The notes below the pieces were generated by a model. It saw only the letters and a list, made by a program, of their open reading frames with translations, searched no databases and was not told the origin of the DNA. Positions 35,097 to 49,895 of a DNA stretch of 64,000 nucleotides are shown in pieces. Origin of the DNA: Dimorphilus gyrociliatus (Eukaryota; Annelida; Polychaeta; Dinophilidae); contig CAJFCJ010000001.1 in assembly GCA_904063045.1 (NCBI GenBank), forward strand, positions 1,123,501 through 1,187,500, in the 5' to 3' direction. Made by a program: the position numbers and the translations under genes. Every line of letters starts with the position of its first letter. The stretch's first letter is position 1.

Positions 35097-35715
35097 GATT
35101 ATTTTATCTAACAAGCTTGATTTTAAATTGCATGTGTGATTTATCTAAAAATGTGAAAAATGTTCGATTTCTTGAAAAAAACAAACAGTCAAGAAATTTC
35201 CACTTTAACTGCAGCATGGAACAACTTAACAAAGTTCTATTCGAAATTTTTTGTTTATGGAAATCACATTGTTTTTAACTTGGATCAATAAACACAACCT
35301 TTAACTGTTGTTGGTATTTTATTTAACTCACACAATAACATGTAAGATAGATATCTATACTTAATTAAAACAAGTGTGTAGAGAACACCATCTTTCAACA
35401 ACCTAATCAAATCAAACGGTCAGTAATAAATAATCTAAATATTATCTCTTCTAATTGCAGGATATCTGAACAAATAGCACGGCATATTGCTAGATTTTTT
35501 TGTCTCTTAATGCAAAGTTCATCGTTTTATCTTTATCTCCACTCCAAACTATGATAACAGAAAAAAAATAAACTGCAGGACATTTGAACAAATATTAAAA
35601 TTTAACGACCGTACATATTTGCTGTTCCATTACTATAGCATATACTGTATAGTAATTTTTTTTGCACTACATTTAAATAGATAACCGCAATTTGAGAACA
35701 AAGTGGGGATTTTAA
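35097..35715. other. 3' regions between convergent ATP7 and UFSP1
   Basis: About 0.6 kb of AT-rich sequence holding the ATP7 3' UTR with AATAAA at 35287-35292. One TACTGTATA word is at 35643-35651. I see nothing else. Confidence 0.5.
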
Positions 35716-36638
35716 TTATTTAATTTCAGATGCTTTAAGTTGAACTAAACATAGATTGTAAAAAGAGTTTGGCATAAACGATTCCAAGGAGCGCCAGCAC
35801 AAGAAGCCGCTTTCTGTTAATTCCCTAGGAGATTGATTTGGTCCGTAATAGTGAGGATCCTGTAAAAATATAATGATTATTAAAAGGTACAGTCAGAGTA
35901 TGCCCTTTTAAACAAATAGTGTACTTACTAAAACCAATAAATAGGCGTTTTCTTTACTTTGGCAAACGCCTAATATCCCTTTAGAAGCATTATCGCTGTC
36001 ACCACCTAAAAAAAACGAGAATTCATTTTTAGCATGCTGTTTTTATTTTTAGAAATTGCATAGCTACCCATCATTATTGGACACCCATACTTTTCAAAGT
36101 GATTTATGATAGTTGGAAGAAAATTCTTTAGATCACTACCTTGTTTAATATGAACAATTTTGCAGGATGTCTAAATTGTTAAACAGTATAGAAAGATTGT
36201 TCAGGCTGTTTAGGTAGTACTTACATCATAAAAATAATCTACGCACATAGCCACTTCTATACTTCCAATCCATGTTTTGGACCCAATAAACGAAGGTGCT
36301 TTATCATTCATATCAACTAATGATTCTTGTATCCCATCTAAAGGTGGAACTAATTCTGGGCAGTCCCTTTGAAATTTCAACCATGAGCACAACGTTTGTA
36401 AAGTTCGATAACCACAACCCCAGCCCTGAAAAGATTGGTTTCTAGACTGAAAATTTTAGAAATTAATTATGCTTACGCGATCATCAAATCCATCGCAGCC
36501 GTAATGATAATATAAATAGTCGCCTTTAACTAATTCTAAAACTGATATCTCATTCGCCGATTCTTCGGGAGGTTTTTTTAATTGTTCATGAATATTCTTT
36601 AATAGCTGACAATCAACACATTCCAAATTATTGTTCAT
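35716..36638 (-). CDS. UFSP1: UFM1-specific protease, UFSP1 type
   Basis: Five exons, 36638-36477, 36425-36225, 36170-36068, 36005-35929 and 35859-35716, give 228 residues, the short form typical of UFSP1. The catalytic cysteine block is DDRGWGCGYRTLQTLCSWL; the join of exons 1 and 2 falls just before GWGCG. The oxyanion/aspartate block is IMMGGDSDNASKGILGV, and the Asp-Pro-His of the catalytic set is in LVLDPHYYG; both are split by introns that restore the motif only when spliced. The N-terminal YYHYGCDGFDD is also conserved. The enzyme is a cysteine protease that matures the UFM1 precursor and can remove UFM1 from targets, in the cytosol and near the ER. The long N-terminal part found in UFSP2 is absent. 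All catalytic residues are present, so it should be active. Confidence 0.93.
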
Positions 36639-37334
36639 AATAAAAATAATCAGACGAACTTAAAATTTCGCACGAAAATGAGAAAAATACATTTCCTGTA
36701 GAGGATCAAATAGGAGTATAGAGGGCACACTTGTCAATGTTTGGTTTTTTTTTTGCCCAAGTATTACTTCGTAGCTATTGGTATTTGCATGTTTATTCTA
36801 ACTATATCGATAACTTTGCAGCTGAGATTAAATGATAAAATTTATCCTTCAAATTGATTGATTATATTAAATTATACCCCTTGTAATATATTCATTGAAG
36901 ACTTATGTACCCTGTCATTAAGTGTTAATGAGGACAATCAGCTATTTAACAATGAACACTTTACACAACCTACTCCATTAGACTATTTTTTCAATAGATC
37001 GTTAATTATTCTATGCTTTATTTCATTTTTGAAAAGAAAATAAGGGTTATAGAGTATGCAATTTATATTAAAAACAGTTTAGAATTAATAATAATGGAAA
37101 TCTATACACGTTTCACAGCCGTATGAGGAGAAAAGTTCCATGTGGTTCTTCCAATACAAATTTACATTTTGTAACCATACAAATACACCTATATATATAC
37201 AATAAAAAATGAAATATTATACAAAATCTTCATGCTTTCATATGCATTTAAAAAATATGTAAATTAGATTCTTATAAAAAAATATTGCAAAATAGAATTC
37301 TTTTTTTTTTTGATTTTCTTCTCTAATTTTCATT
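36639..37334. other. Intergenic region upstream of UFSP1
   Basis: About 0.7 kb, AT-rich. It holds the UFSP1 promoter at the left and the downstream region of the orphan gene at the right. A 61-codon open frame on the plus strand at 36858 has no supporting features. Confidence 0.5.
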
Positions 37335-37787
37335 CTAGAAAAATAAGTATTTTCTAAGACGTTTCCATAGTCTCTTCAGAAAATTTCGCCGGAAGAAAGA
37401 ACGCTTTGAGCGTCTCTTTCTTATTTTGTTCTTGGTCATATGAGTTGTGTCAATTATGTAAACGTATCCCTTTTTCCCTGTCATATTACTTTGGCGATGA
37501 ATATTGAATTTATGATTTTTTGGTAGAATTTTCAATAGATGATCTTCTGCAAATTTAGTATTATCTGTTTCTGCATAATACTTGCAGCACTTCTTAAATT
37601 CCTTATATTGACGTATTCTTGTGTTCGGATCCAGGTGATTCGTTGCACCAACTCTGTATAAATGGCCATTTTTCTTCAATTTCTTGGCCATTTCTCTGAA
37701 CAATATCTTCTTAGCTTTTCCATTGTTCGAAATTCGATATTTTTTGTTGATGCTTACTAGTTTTTTAAAGAAAAATCTATGTAGCAT
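37335..37787 (-). CDS. Lysine/arginine-rich orphan protein
   Basis: An intronless open frame of 150 residues between intron-bearing genes. I do not recognise it. It is very basic, with a C-terminal Arg/Lys-rich tail (KNKIRKRRSKRSFFRR). The middle part looks folded: HLYRVGATNHLDPNTRIRQY, then CKYYAET, KFAEDHLLKIL and KGYVYIIDTT. The YxVGxT...R...Y...E order faintly recalls GIY-YIG nuclease-like folds, but the usual first GIY strand is not clear, so this is only a suggestion. The base composition is like the surroundings. No signal peptide or membrane segment is evident. It could be a lineage-specific gene or a retained fragment of a mobile element. Confidence 0.5.
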   Translation of the reverse strand: MLHRFFFKKLVSINKKYRISNNGKAKKILFREMAKKLKKNGHLYRVGATNHLDPNTRIRQYKEFKKCCKYYAETDNTKFAEDHLLKILPKNHKFNIHRQSNMTGKKGYVYIIDTTHMTKNKIRKRRSKRSFFRRNFLKRLWKRLRKYLFF

Positions 37788-38122
37788 TTGCTGAGATGTA
37801 AGTTACTTTGTATATCATTGGAAAACCCACGCTAACCCAAGGGAATTCCGTAATGACTCATGTGGCAGTAAGACACTACTGCCATCAAGTGTATAAAAAA
37901 GCATCAATTAAATTTTAAGATTTTTAAGGATTTTTTTCACATTTCTCCAATGTTTGAATAAATAAGAAACAGTAAATTGATCAATAATTTTTTTATTTTC
38001 TTTTATCAACTTCTAACGTTTAACAATCGTTTTAAAAAAGTTATATTTAGTAGATATTTCTTATCATTTGTCTATTTATAAATCATCCAAAAAATTTTCA
38101 CAAGGCAATTTGCTAAAAATTA
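37788..38122. other. Intergenic region downstream of SELENOO
   Basis: About 0.33 kb between the orphan gene start and the end of the SELENOO 3' UTR. No feature is evident apart from T-rich runs. Confidence 0.45.
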
Positions 38123-38166
38123 CATCAAACGTAAGCTCTTCAAGTTTACGCTTACGTCATCATCAT
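38123..38166 (-). promoter_or_regulatory. SECIS element in the SELENOO 3' UTR
   Basis: On the minus strand, ~65 nt after the TAG stop, ATGA (38163-38160) is followed 12 nt later by an apical AAAC-type loop. The helix arms ACGTAAGC and GCTTACGT are perfect complements, and TTGATG closes the lower core with the required GA. This gives the AUGA...AA...GA order of a eukaryotic SECIS with normal spacing. In selenoprotein mRNAs the element recruits SBP2 and EFSec, so that in-frame UGA is read as selenocysteine. Confidence 0.82.
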
Positions 38167-38228
38167 AAAAACAGACAGTATATGTCGATTTTTTAATTTG
38201 AAACAAATGCCATATCTAAAAAAGTTTT

Positions 38229-41014
<2,786 letters not shown>

Positions 41015-41172
41015 TTATACTAATAATCGCCATGGAAGAGTAATAATAATGAAAGTCGTAGTTTCGATACACGACAATTACAGTTCCGATATTTTTTGTA
41101 TGGTGTCCAGGGTCAACAGACACTGAATAGGTCACCACTTCTTTAAAACCTCTTTATCTTGATTATAAAACA

Positions 41173-43397
41173 ATGGTTTGTAACCTAAGCGCTCAAAAAT
41201 ATTAATAAATTAATAATTCTTTATTTAGTTAATGAAAATGGCAAACTGTATGATATTATAATTAAATAGTGGCAAAATATTTTCCTATTCATCATGATCC
41301 TTTAATGTTCATTTAGGCAAAAAATCAACGTGTTCTTGGACTTGCAAAAGAATTTATTAATTTTATAAATAGGTCTCCCTCCCCCTTCCATGGTACGTAG
41401 GTTATATTGATATATTTGTACTAAACCAAGTTCTGTCTCTTCTAAAAAGTTAATAGTAATTTAAAATCCTTTTTTTTAAATAGCCGTAGAGGAAGGGTGT
41501 CAATTACTAGCAGCAGCGGGCTTCAAAGAGTTGAAAGAGACGGAGAAGTGGAATGTGAAACCAAACAATAAAGTAAATTATCCAGGTCGTAACTCTGAAC
41601 TAAAATTCTTTTTATCTAAATAGTATTACGTTACGAGAAATAAGTCGACCCTAATAGCATTCGCTATTGGAGGAAATTACCAGCCGGGAAATGGATTTGC
41701 TATCTTAGGAGCTCATACTGACAGCCCCTGCCTCAAAGTCAAACCCATATCTAAGAAAATGAGAGAAGACTTTTTGCAAGTTGGGGTAGAATGTTATGGA
41801 GGTTCTTAAAATCAATTTACGCTATAATTCAATAAGCGTATTAGACAAAAAATACTGTACTAGAAACCTTTTAGGTGGATCTTGGCATACCTGGTTCGAC
41901 AGAGATTTGACTATAGCAGGGAGAGTCATTATCCAGGTTATATTTATAGAATACCATTACCTGTTTACGTTTCATGATTTGACTTATTTGTTAATGCGCA
42001 TATTCTCTTTCTAGAATGGTAAAAGCATCGCTCAACGACTTTTCCACATAAACAAGCCTATATTAAGGATACCAAATGTTGCTATTCATTTGGAAAGAGA
42101 TATGGGAACAAAATTCGAATGGAATAAAGAGAATCATTTGTATGTCAACCATCATACTAGTATTTGTATCAAAGAATAATATATATCCTTTAAAAAACCT
42201 TCTTTAGAACGCCCATTCTTGCAACAAAAATAACAGAAGAACTTTTAACATCAGCTAAGCCTCATAAAAGTCCCGACTTTCCAAAGATAGCAGAGAATCA
42301 TCACTCATGTTTAATTTCAGCTATTTGCGGAGAACTAGATGTATCTGTTGAAAGTATAATTGATTTTGAATTATGTTTGACTGATACACAACCAGCAGTA
42401 GGGATCCTAAAATATTTATATACCAACATAAATGTAATAACTAGATTCCTCTTTTTTAATTAGGCTATAGGAGGTCTCTTTGATGAATTTATATTTTCTC
42501 CAAGATTAGACAATCTTCATTCATGTTTCTGTGCCATTAAAGTAATTTTATAGTAAAATTTCACTAATAGTGTAAAGAAAATGTCTTTTCTGTAGGGTTT
42601 AGTCAATTCAACAAAATCAGAATCATTTGAAACTGATACTATGATAAGAATGATGAGTTTGTTCGATAATGAGGAAGTTGGATCAGAAACTGCTCAAGGA
42701 GGACAATCCACACTACAAGAACTAATTATGAGGAGGCTATGCTCTGCACAAAACCATAACGTTTTAGCTTATGAAGAATCTATACCCAAGTCTTTGATGG
42801 TATCTTGCGATATGGCTCATGCAGTTCATCCAAACTATACAGAGAAACACGAAGATCAGCACAAACCAAATTTTCACAAAGTTACTTTAATTTAATTAAC
42901 TAACAAACATAATTTTAATTGTCTAAAAAGAAACTTTATTTCTAGGGAGTTGTAATTAAAACTAATCAAAATCAACGCTACGCGACAACAGCAATAACTG
43001 GAGCAATTATGAGAAAAATAGCAGAACTGGGGGGAGTGTCCGTGCAAGAGTTCGTTGTCCGTAACGATACTCCTTGTGGAAGTACTTTAGGTCCCCTTAT
43101 GTCTGCAAAGTTAGGAATTCCTACAGTTGATGTAGGAGCCGGTACGTCATTCCTAATAAATAGTATAACAGTTCATAAAAAGTAAAATTTTACATTCTAT
43201 TGTAAATAGCTCAGCTATCTATGCATTCGATACGTGAAATGTGTGATACAACTTCCGTAAAAATGACCTGCGATTTATTTGAGGTAATGATAATTTTAAA
43301 ATATTTGTCTTATATTTGCTATTTAACACTTATATTTCATTGTCCTTAGTCCTTCTATAAGAATTATTCATCAATTTCCGCGCAACTAGAACTTTGA
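41173..43397 (+). CDS. DNPEP: Aspartyl aminopeptidase (M18 family)
   Basis: Eleven clear exons: 41317-41392, 41484-41572, 41624-41801, 41875-41936, 42015-42139, 42208-42397, 42464-42541, 42596-42880, 42946-43141, 43210-43283 and 43350-43397. The first lacks a start codon. An ATG at 41173-41175 is followed at once by a GT donor (GTTTGT) and splices in phase to 41317, so I propose it as a three-base coding exon; total 467 residues, like the family (~475). Zinc-site motifs are [21 protein letters not shown] and [32 protein letters not shown] and [12 protein letters not shown] are further M18 blocks. The enzyme removes N-terminal Asp or Glu in the cytosol as a dodecamer. It is divergent from SELENOO with 158 bp between starts. 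Confidence 0.93.
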
Positions 43398-44526
43398 AAC
43401 AGAAAAACCAACCAAAAAAAAAAATGCTTCCTAGATACAACACTCACACTCAAGTATTCATTGCTTATAGGATGTTTTCTTTTATTATTTAAAAATATTT
43501 CTATAACCTCTTGTAGCTATTACTTTTCTAATTTGTAAAAGTAAATTACAAATGGTTAAAGTTATGTATTTAAATAAGAAAAACGATATAAAGTTGATTT
43601 ATTTCAATATGTTTAACATAGTTAGTATTTTATTACTCGTAAAACAATAATCGTATCTCACTGAAAAGAAAACTTGATAAATCAATTCTGATTTAAAAGT
43701 AAATATTATTTGCTTTAATGGAAAACTGAAAAACAAACTGCTCTAGGCCTGAATTTAGGTTATGTCAACTTTCAGTGAACGCAAGATGTAAGGTGTACGA
43801 CCTGCGTGGGTAGATCATTGACCTTGTAGCTGCCAATTTTACGTCCTCCTGTCCTATTTATAAACTAGAATTGAAAGCCGCCACCCCTCTCATAGCTATT
43901 TCCAGTACATATCGCCCACTTTGAATAAATTAACCGCTTTGCGCAAGTTAGTCAGAAATAGTGCAATCTACTTCTCTCAAGGCTGTTCGTAAATTGTTTT
44001 CCGTAGTTGCAGAATGTTTATTTGTCTTAAAATAAAGAGGTCAGACCCACAGCATTAAACGTTTGAAAGAAAAAAAAGATTTTATGCTCTAGAACAAGGA
44101 CATAAACTCGATAGATAATCATCTTTATTTAATAAGGGTTCACTGCTTTAGCTTAAAGCTTGTTATTGAGTCTTCTCTAAAGGTTTAATGTCTCTATACA
44201 TTTTCTTTAACAAAAGAAAGAAACTTTTACGATTGAATATAAACCTTTAATTGCAAAATCTTTATTGCAATAAACGAAAGCAAAATGACACTTAACATTC
44301 TATAAGAATGCTATTAATCATCTTAATAAATAATTAAGTATGCTCATCTGAGGATATCTCTTACTAACAATTATAAATATTTTAATTACTAGCCGTGTCT
44401 CTAAATACTAATAGATAATTATAATTAAATATTTTGTGTGATAAAGGAGTGGATAGTCCGACACTAGAGTATAGATTCTTGGATTTCTTTAAATAGTACT
44501 ATTAGGCCTGTTGCTAAAAAGTTGCG

Positions 44527-44541
44527 TGACGTATATAAAGG
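44527..44541 (+). promoter_or_regulatory. Orphan CRE half-site plus TATA box
   Basis: TGACGTATATAAAGG combines a CRE half-site (TGACGT) with a good TATA box (TATATAAAG). No recognised gene follows within 1.4 kb on the plus strand. A donor-like AATCCAAGTAAATT occurs ~100 bases downstream. Confidence 0.4.
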
Positions 44542-45816
44542 ACATTCCTTTAGTGATAAAAAGAACAACTAGTAGTCTTTAAAGTATCAAATTAGCATTC
44601 AGTTAAAGTGAAAGAGAAGCTTCAATTGGCGCAATCCAAGTAAATTACTACGTTCTCTGTCTAACCTTGACATGGCTTTATTTGTTCCTCTCTTGCTACA
44701 TTAAAATGTCAAAGGTTGAAAACTCTTAAAGTAGACGCATCACGTCTACAGATATTTTTTATATTTAGTTGCATATGAGACAAAGACTCGTCTGGCTTGT
44801 ATCCTTTTTCGCTGCCAGACGTAGGCGTCTATATACCTATCTTTCAAGGTTATGGACTTGAAACTTCCTAAAGATATATTTGGGGTACTATTTTTAGCCG
44901 ACCCCTAGCCATTTCTAGTTTATCCTTTACAAGGATTTTAATGGATGCTACGCAAACATCTCTTTTATTTGAATACGTATCGAACCAATTTATAAGTTGT
45001 AAACATATTTTTCAGTTAATAATAGAATTATAGGACTACTCTTAACCTCTTTTATTTTTATATTATTGTAATCTAGAAAACGTACAATGTCACGAATAAC
45101 GCTATTCTCTCTATTATTCACATTTCGGTCGAGTTTATTGAGGGGGACGGAGGAAATGAATTGACTTGAAAGCTTACACCCCTGTCTCCTCTCCCTTAAT
45201 TTTGGCAGTAAACTATTCCAAAATATATAAAAAATAAAGTATGACGTAGTCGTCAAATATGGTCTAATCCACTAAAATATTTCAAGCATAATGAACTCGT
45301 CCACAGAACTTTGATACGCAGCGTTCAACATATTTGTTCTAGGTTAAAAAAAAGAACAACATAGTTTTTTCAGTGCAATAAACAAGAACATTCTCTCTAA
45401 AACGAGAACATAGTTCCTACAAATGTACTTTTAGGTCAAAAGAGACTTGTTTTTGAGAACAGTCGAGGGGCAGTAGGACAAAATTTAGAGCATAATCTAC
45501 GAATCAGTTCACCTTTCATCATTATACCTATTACTTGTGCCTTTAAGTTTATTATATTACCATACATATACGTCATTATAAATCGGACGACATTTTTCAT
45601 TAATATAAAGTAACTAACTCTTTTTAGTTCGCTACTCGATACAACTCGTTGCGATTATTGTTAGCTGAACTATTTGATTACTATTAATATCATATCAATA
45701 TATCCTTTTAGAATTATTTATGTGTATTGGAATTTTCTATTTAAAATTTTGATGCTTGTTTGAAAATGATACATAGTGTATTTCATCTGCTTTTCTTCTT
45801 TCTATTATTGGCCATC

Positions 45817-45850
45817 CAGATAGACAGACAGATAGACAGACAGATAGACA
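45817..45850. repeat. CAGA/TAGA tetranucleotide repeat
   Basis: Alternating CAGA and TAGA units for about 34 bases, followed by a CACACGCGCACACG stretch. Confidence 0.8.
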
Positions 45851-46037
45851 CACGCGCACACGCTTCTTTTAAGTTCATTAGAACGACTGGATTCTTTATT
45901 GTTGTTAATTCTATTAGGCCTATAAAATATAATTTAACGCCATCTGCATTTTGAAGCCATAACTAAATATATTTATACTAGCAACGACATGTCTGGAAAT
46001 TTAAGTTTTTAATTACAAGAAAATTAGATTAATTAAA

Positions 46038-47961
46038 ATGATGACTAATCCGGAAGATGAAAAGGATAGTGATGAGGAAAGTTTAGATGAAGAAAGTTTC
46101 CACATAAAATGGCTGTTTGACAAGCATCATATCGGTCATCTTCCATTAGAAGAACAAATCAAATTCTACAAACATAGGAATCTTAAACCTTCTCATATAT
46201 TTAGATTTGGTTGGAAAACTCTCGGAAAACAAACTCCTAAAAGAGTTAGGATTCATGAAGCGCCAAAATTCGCTGATTTAAATGAACAAAAATCTGATTT
46301 AATCTTTCTGAAAAGGGAGCAGAAATCTGCTGGTGAACGGAGGAGGGCATTAGAAAAGGCTAAAAAGCTTGAGGAAGAGGAAAAAGAGCATTCAAACTGG
46401 ATAAATGAAAGAAAAAAATTAAGGGAGGATCTTAAAATGTTAGATGATGTGGAGAAGTTCATTAGAAACAAACCACACGCAACTGAGATGGAAAAAAGAG
46501 TCGTAAGAAGGAAAAAAGAAAACAAGTGAGTTATCTCAAATATTATAATTACAGTGTGAGACACAAATTAAAACTGAATTAAGCGCCCCCTACAATAAAT
46601 TAAAAGCGGTATCAAAATTTCGCCTCTGTAAAATAGAATCATTAAAATAGGAAAATAAAATCATTTTTTTTAAAAGGAAATGTTATATTACAGAAATTTT
46701 AATTTCATCCATTCATTTGCAGAAACCTTAGTAGCATTCCATCAACTCCTGAAGTTGAAAAAGAGGAAAGGAGGAGAAGATTAAAGCCTAAAACCCCTAT
46801 TTTAGCCCGACCAGTTCCAGTAGCTATTAAAATTATTGAAGAATATCTAGTTGAAAATGAATTACGTCTTCTCGACCTCTTTACACATATTGATAAAACC
46901 AAAGATTGGATTATAACTAGAGACCAATTAAGAAGTGCAATTAGACGTCAGAATATTCCTATATCAGATGTAGACCTTGAGGATCTCGTTTTAACTTTAG
47001 ACAAAGATTTAGATGATTGTCTCGATTATAGGGAATTGGCTCGTGGTATGACTCTATTAAAAACTGCCAAGTACAATGCTAAAAGACGAGAAGTAGAAGA
47101 ATCAGTTTCTCAAACGCCAGATACACAGTCAGTAACGCCAAATGCATTATTTCCACCGGAAATTGACAATTCCTCTAAGGCTGCTAGAATAACTTCGCCC
47201 GAGGATATGGTTGATCTTAGAAAACGCGATCGAGAAGCAAAAAAATTTGTTGATAGTCCAGATAGAACGAAACACTTGACTGATACTCAATTACAACTTT
47301 TTAAGATGGGTAAATCATTTATTAAAAGTGGAGACGAAAACTTGGACGAACTCTGCTATCCTTCGACTATTGGAGGTAGCTCCGCAAACTTGGCAAATGA
47401 CTTTAAAATGAAACAGTCAAAGGAATTGAACGGTTTATTAGATTCTCGTGAGGTACCAGCATCGGCGGATGCTATTAAACGTGCCCTATTCATTCCAAAA
47501 GATAAAACAAAAGTCGAAATTGGGAATCATTTAAGGTTTGTTGGTATTGCTATTAATTTTCTCATATTTCTACCATTTGTTAAATATCTAGATTTCCAAG
47601 CCACCCTGTTCAAAAGAACAACTCCAAACATGAGAAAACAGCTCGCCAACAAAAGAAGGAAGAATACGAAAATAAAATAGCAAAGAAACTAGAAAAGAAG
47701 CAAATTCATCTATTTCCCTCATCTACCCAATCCGAACCAGTTATTACTAGAATGAAATTATCAACCGGAAAAGCCTATATTCATAGAAAAATTGACTGCT
47801 GGTTAACAATGGAACGCTATCAAGAATTAACTAAAAATAAACCACCGAAATATTTAAAACCAATAGAAATACCCGTATGGGTTGGTAAACCCATAACAAA
47901 CGATTCTGTACCCCCGGGTAGGACTTCTCTGTTTCAACGAGTGCCAAATAAATATCATTAG
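46038..47961 (+). CDS. EFCAB12: EF-hand calcium-binding domain protein 12-like
   Basis: Three exons, 46038-46525, 46723-47535 and 47592-47961, give 556 residues, close to vertebrate EFCAB12 (~570). It starts with acidic Asp/Glu repeats, then HIKWLFDKHHIGHLPLEEQI, a long charged coiled-coil stretch with ERRRALEKAKKLEEEEKEH, and a paired EF-hand-like region (RLLDLFTHIDKTKDWIITRD, then LVLTLDKDLDDCLDYRELARG). In these loops several calcium-ligand positions are replaced, so calcium binding may be weak. The C-terminus has GKAYIHRKIDCWLTMERY and ends with TSLFQRVPNKYH, resembling family C-termini. Function is poorly known; vertebrate expression is linked to cilia and sperm. The identification rests on overall layout and block similarity, so I place it at moderate-high confidence. 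AATAAA is at 48018-48023. Confidence 0.75.
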
Positions 47962-48752
47962 CAGATTATACTCCAACCTTTCTTTTCTATGTCTCTTTAT
48001 AGTCTTTCTTTATTTTTAATAAATATAAGTACTTTATTTTTTTTTTGTTCTAATTGACATAGTTGGATATTTAAAAATAATTCCTAAACTTAACAATGAG
48101 TGCGACCTTGGCAAATAGGAAGAATTCAATTCATATTAAACACGTTTTTAAGTTATTTACAAGCTTTAACGATTAACACGCTTTTCTAACTACCATCTGG
48201 TTAGGTCAAACTTTTCCTGGTATTGCTGAAAAAAAGACTAGTGTTAATATTTAGACACCTAGTGTCTAGAAGTATAATAGACTAAGTTATTATTAAAGGG
48301 GTGGATAACCTCTTTAAAACAAAATATATATAAAATATATAAAATCTTAAAACTGCTAATAAATGTTTTAAGGCTTATTAAAAATGAATATAATCAATTA
48401 ATATTGAAAAAATTGAATTATTGTCGGCTAAAAGAGACCTTTTCATTGAATCTAATAGTGTCATTACTACCTGCCACCCCTATTAATATTATCATCGGTT
48501 GACCCTATCATCAAACATCGGTCCAATAATAAATTCTATTTATAGAAGAAATAACAGTTTCATAGAATCACCAATACTGAAGTAAAATAGAAATATATAC
48601 ACTTATGTAAAGATGTCATTGACAATTTTACAAATTTAAAAAAAGAATTAAGAAATAAATACGCACTTTTTTTTAATATATGAATATTCATTAGAGTGTA
48701 AAACCATTTTAACATCGTCATTGAACAAAAAATTTCCGTTTAAAAGATTATT
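47962..48752. other. Intergenic region between EFCAB12 and the tetraspanin gene
   Basis: About 0.8 kb, AT-rich. AATAAA of EFCAB12 is at 48018. No exon or repeat could be supported. Confidence 0.5.
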
Positions 48753-49895
48753 ATGATAAGAAATTTCCTTATTTTTGTTAATGTTCTACTTATATTTATT
48801 GGCTCGACTGCTATTGTCCTTTCGTCTTATTTATCATTTAGTCCATCTTATGAATTTCTTCGACAATCTACACGATTTCGATCTGATCGTGTACAAAGTA
48901 AAGCTAGTCATGTGAATATTATAAGAGTTGCCGTTATTTCAATGGTTACCCTCTTTACTTTGGTTTATTTGGCTGGAATTTTAGGATTGACTGGCACAGT
49001 TACAAAACTTAAATCTATTCTTAACATTTATAAAGTAATACTTGGTATTCTATTTTTAGTGATGGTGATATAATCGGTTCTAATTAGCTTTGTAAGATTT
49101 AAGCAGCTTATCAGATAATAAATTAATTATATTTCAGCTAACAGTTGTAATTTTTGTAACACTTAAAGAGCCGTTAAAACCATTTATTCCAGTCATGGTA
49201 CAAATATTTAGAAATGCATTTGTCTCCGAGAATATCGACAGTCAGGAAGATAGATTTCATTCTATAAGAAAGATAATTCATAGAATACAAGACAGTTTTC
49301 ATTGTTGCGGTTTTCGTAGTATAGACGAATATATTGATGTAATTTATTACGAAGATACGAATTTACCATTTCCAAGATCTTGTTGTAAAAATTACAAACC
49401 GAAGAAGAATTTTATTAATCAAGATTGTTTTGATAAGATGAAAGTTTATATAAGTAAATTGTATCACTTTTTTCTTTCTTTCTCTTTTTATATAGACTTA
49501 TTAAAGAAAAGTTATCTTTCGTTTTACGCACTTTTTCAACAGAGTACGTTAATAACACCGAAGAACCTTTTAAAGTTGCTAATCTACATAATATTCCGTC
49601 ATCCGATTCTTTTTACAATGTTACCTGCCTTCGGAAGATTAAAAATTTTATCCTTACTAATAAATTATATATGATAATTGGATTTTCAGTTGTACCATTT
49701 ATTTTATTCATCTTTTTGATTTGTACATGCCTGCTTATCAGGGGATTTAATAAGGAAGGTAACGATGTATCTAAAGCTTCTGTATTGAGTTATAGAAGAC
49801 CGTCAGGGATGAGAATGAGATCGTTAACGCAGAACAAAAACTTTAGTAAAAGAGTAAAGGAAGATGATGTAGACTTTTTTACGAATGAACTATGA
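48753..49895 (+). CDS. Tetraspanin-like four-pass membrane protein
   Basis: Three proposed exons, 48753-49064, 49138-49460 and 49496-49895, give 344 residues. TM1 is NFLIFVNVLLIFIGSTAIVL, TM2 lies at about residues 52-75 (VAVISMVTLFTLVYLAGIL), TM3 spans the exon 1/2 join, and TM4 is GFSVVPFILFIFLICTCLL. The large loop contains the tetraspanin CCG signature (DSFHCCGF), a PRSCC pair and two further cysteines. The cytosolic tail is basic with Ser/Arg. The second intron, 49461-49495, would be only 35 nt. It is needed to keep the frame into the VTCLRKIKNF-TM4 part, but the exact splice is uncertain. I do not assign a subfamily. The first extracellular loop is long and lacks cysteines. Confidence 0.75.

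Larger units (their letters stand above)
43398..46037. other. Largest gene-free interval (2.6 kb)
   Basis: Only the DNPEP 3' UTR at the left and the EFCAB12 promoter at the right are expected. I see no coding exon. It does contain a strong-looking CRE/TATA promoter motif at 44527-44541, a hairpin GTAGACG-CATCA-CGTCTAC at 44731-44749, and a tetranucleotide repeat at 45817-45850. It may carry a non-coding RNA or a gene with very short exons. Confidence 0.45.

Noticed and set aside
44990-45256. 88-codon minus-strand open frame in the 2.6-kb gap
   Set aside because: No recognisable domain, signal peptide or splice structure; not enough to call a gene.
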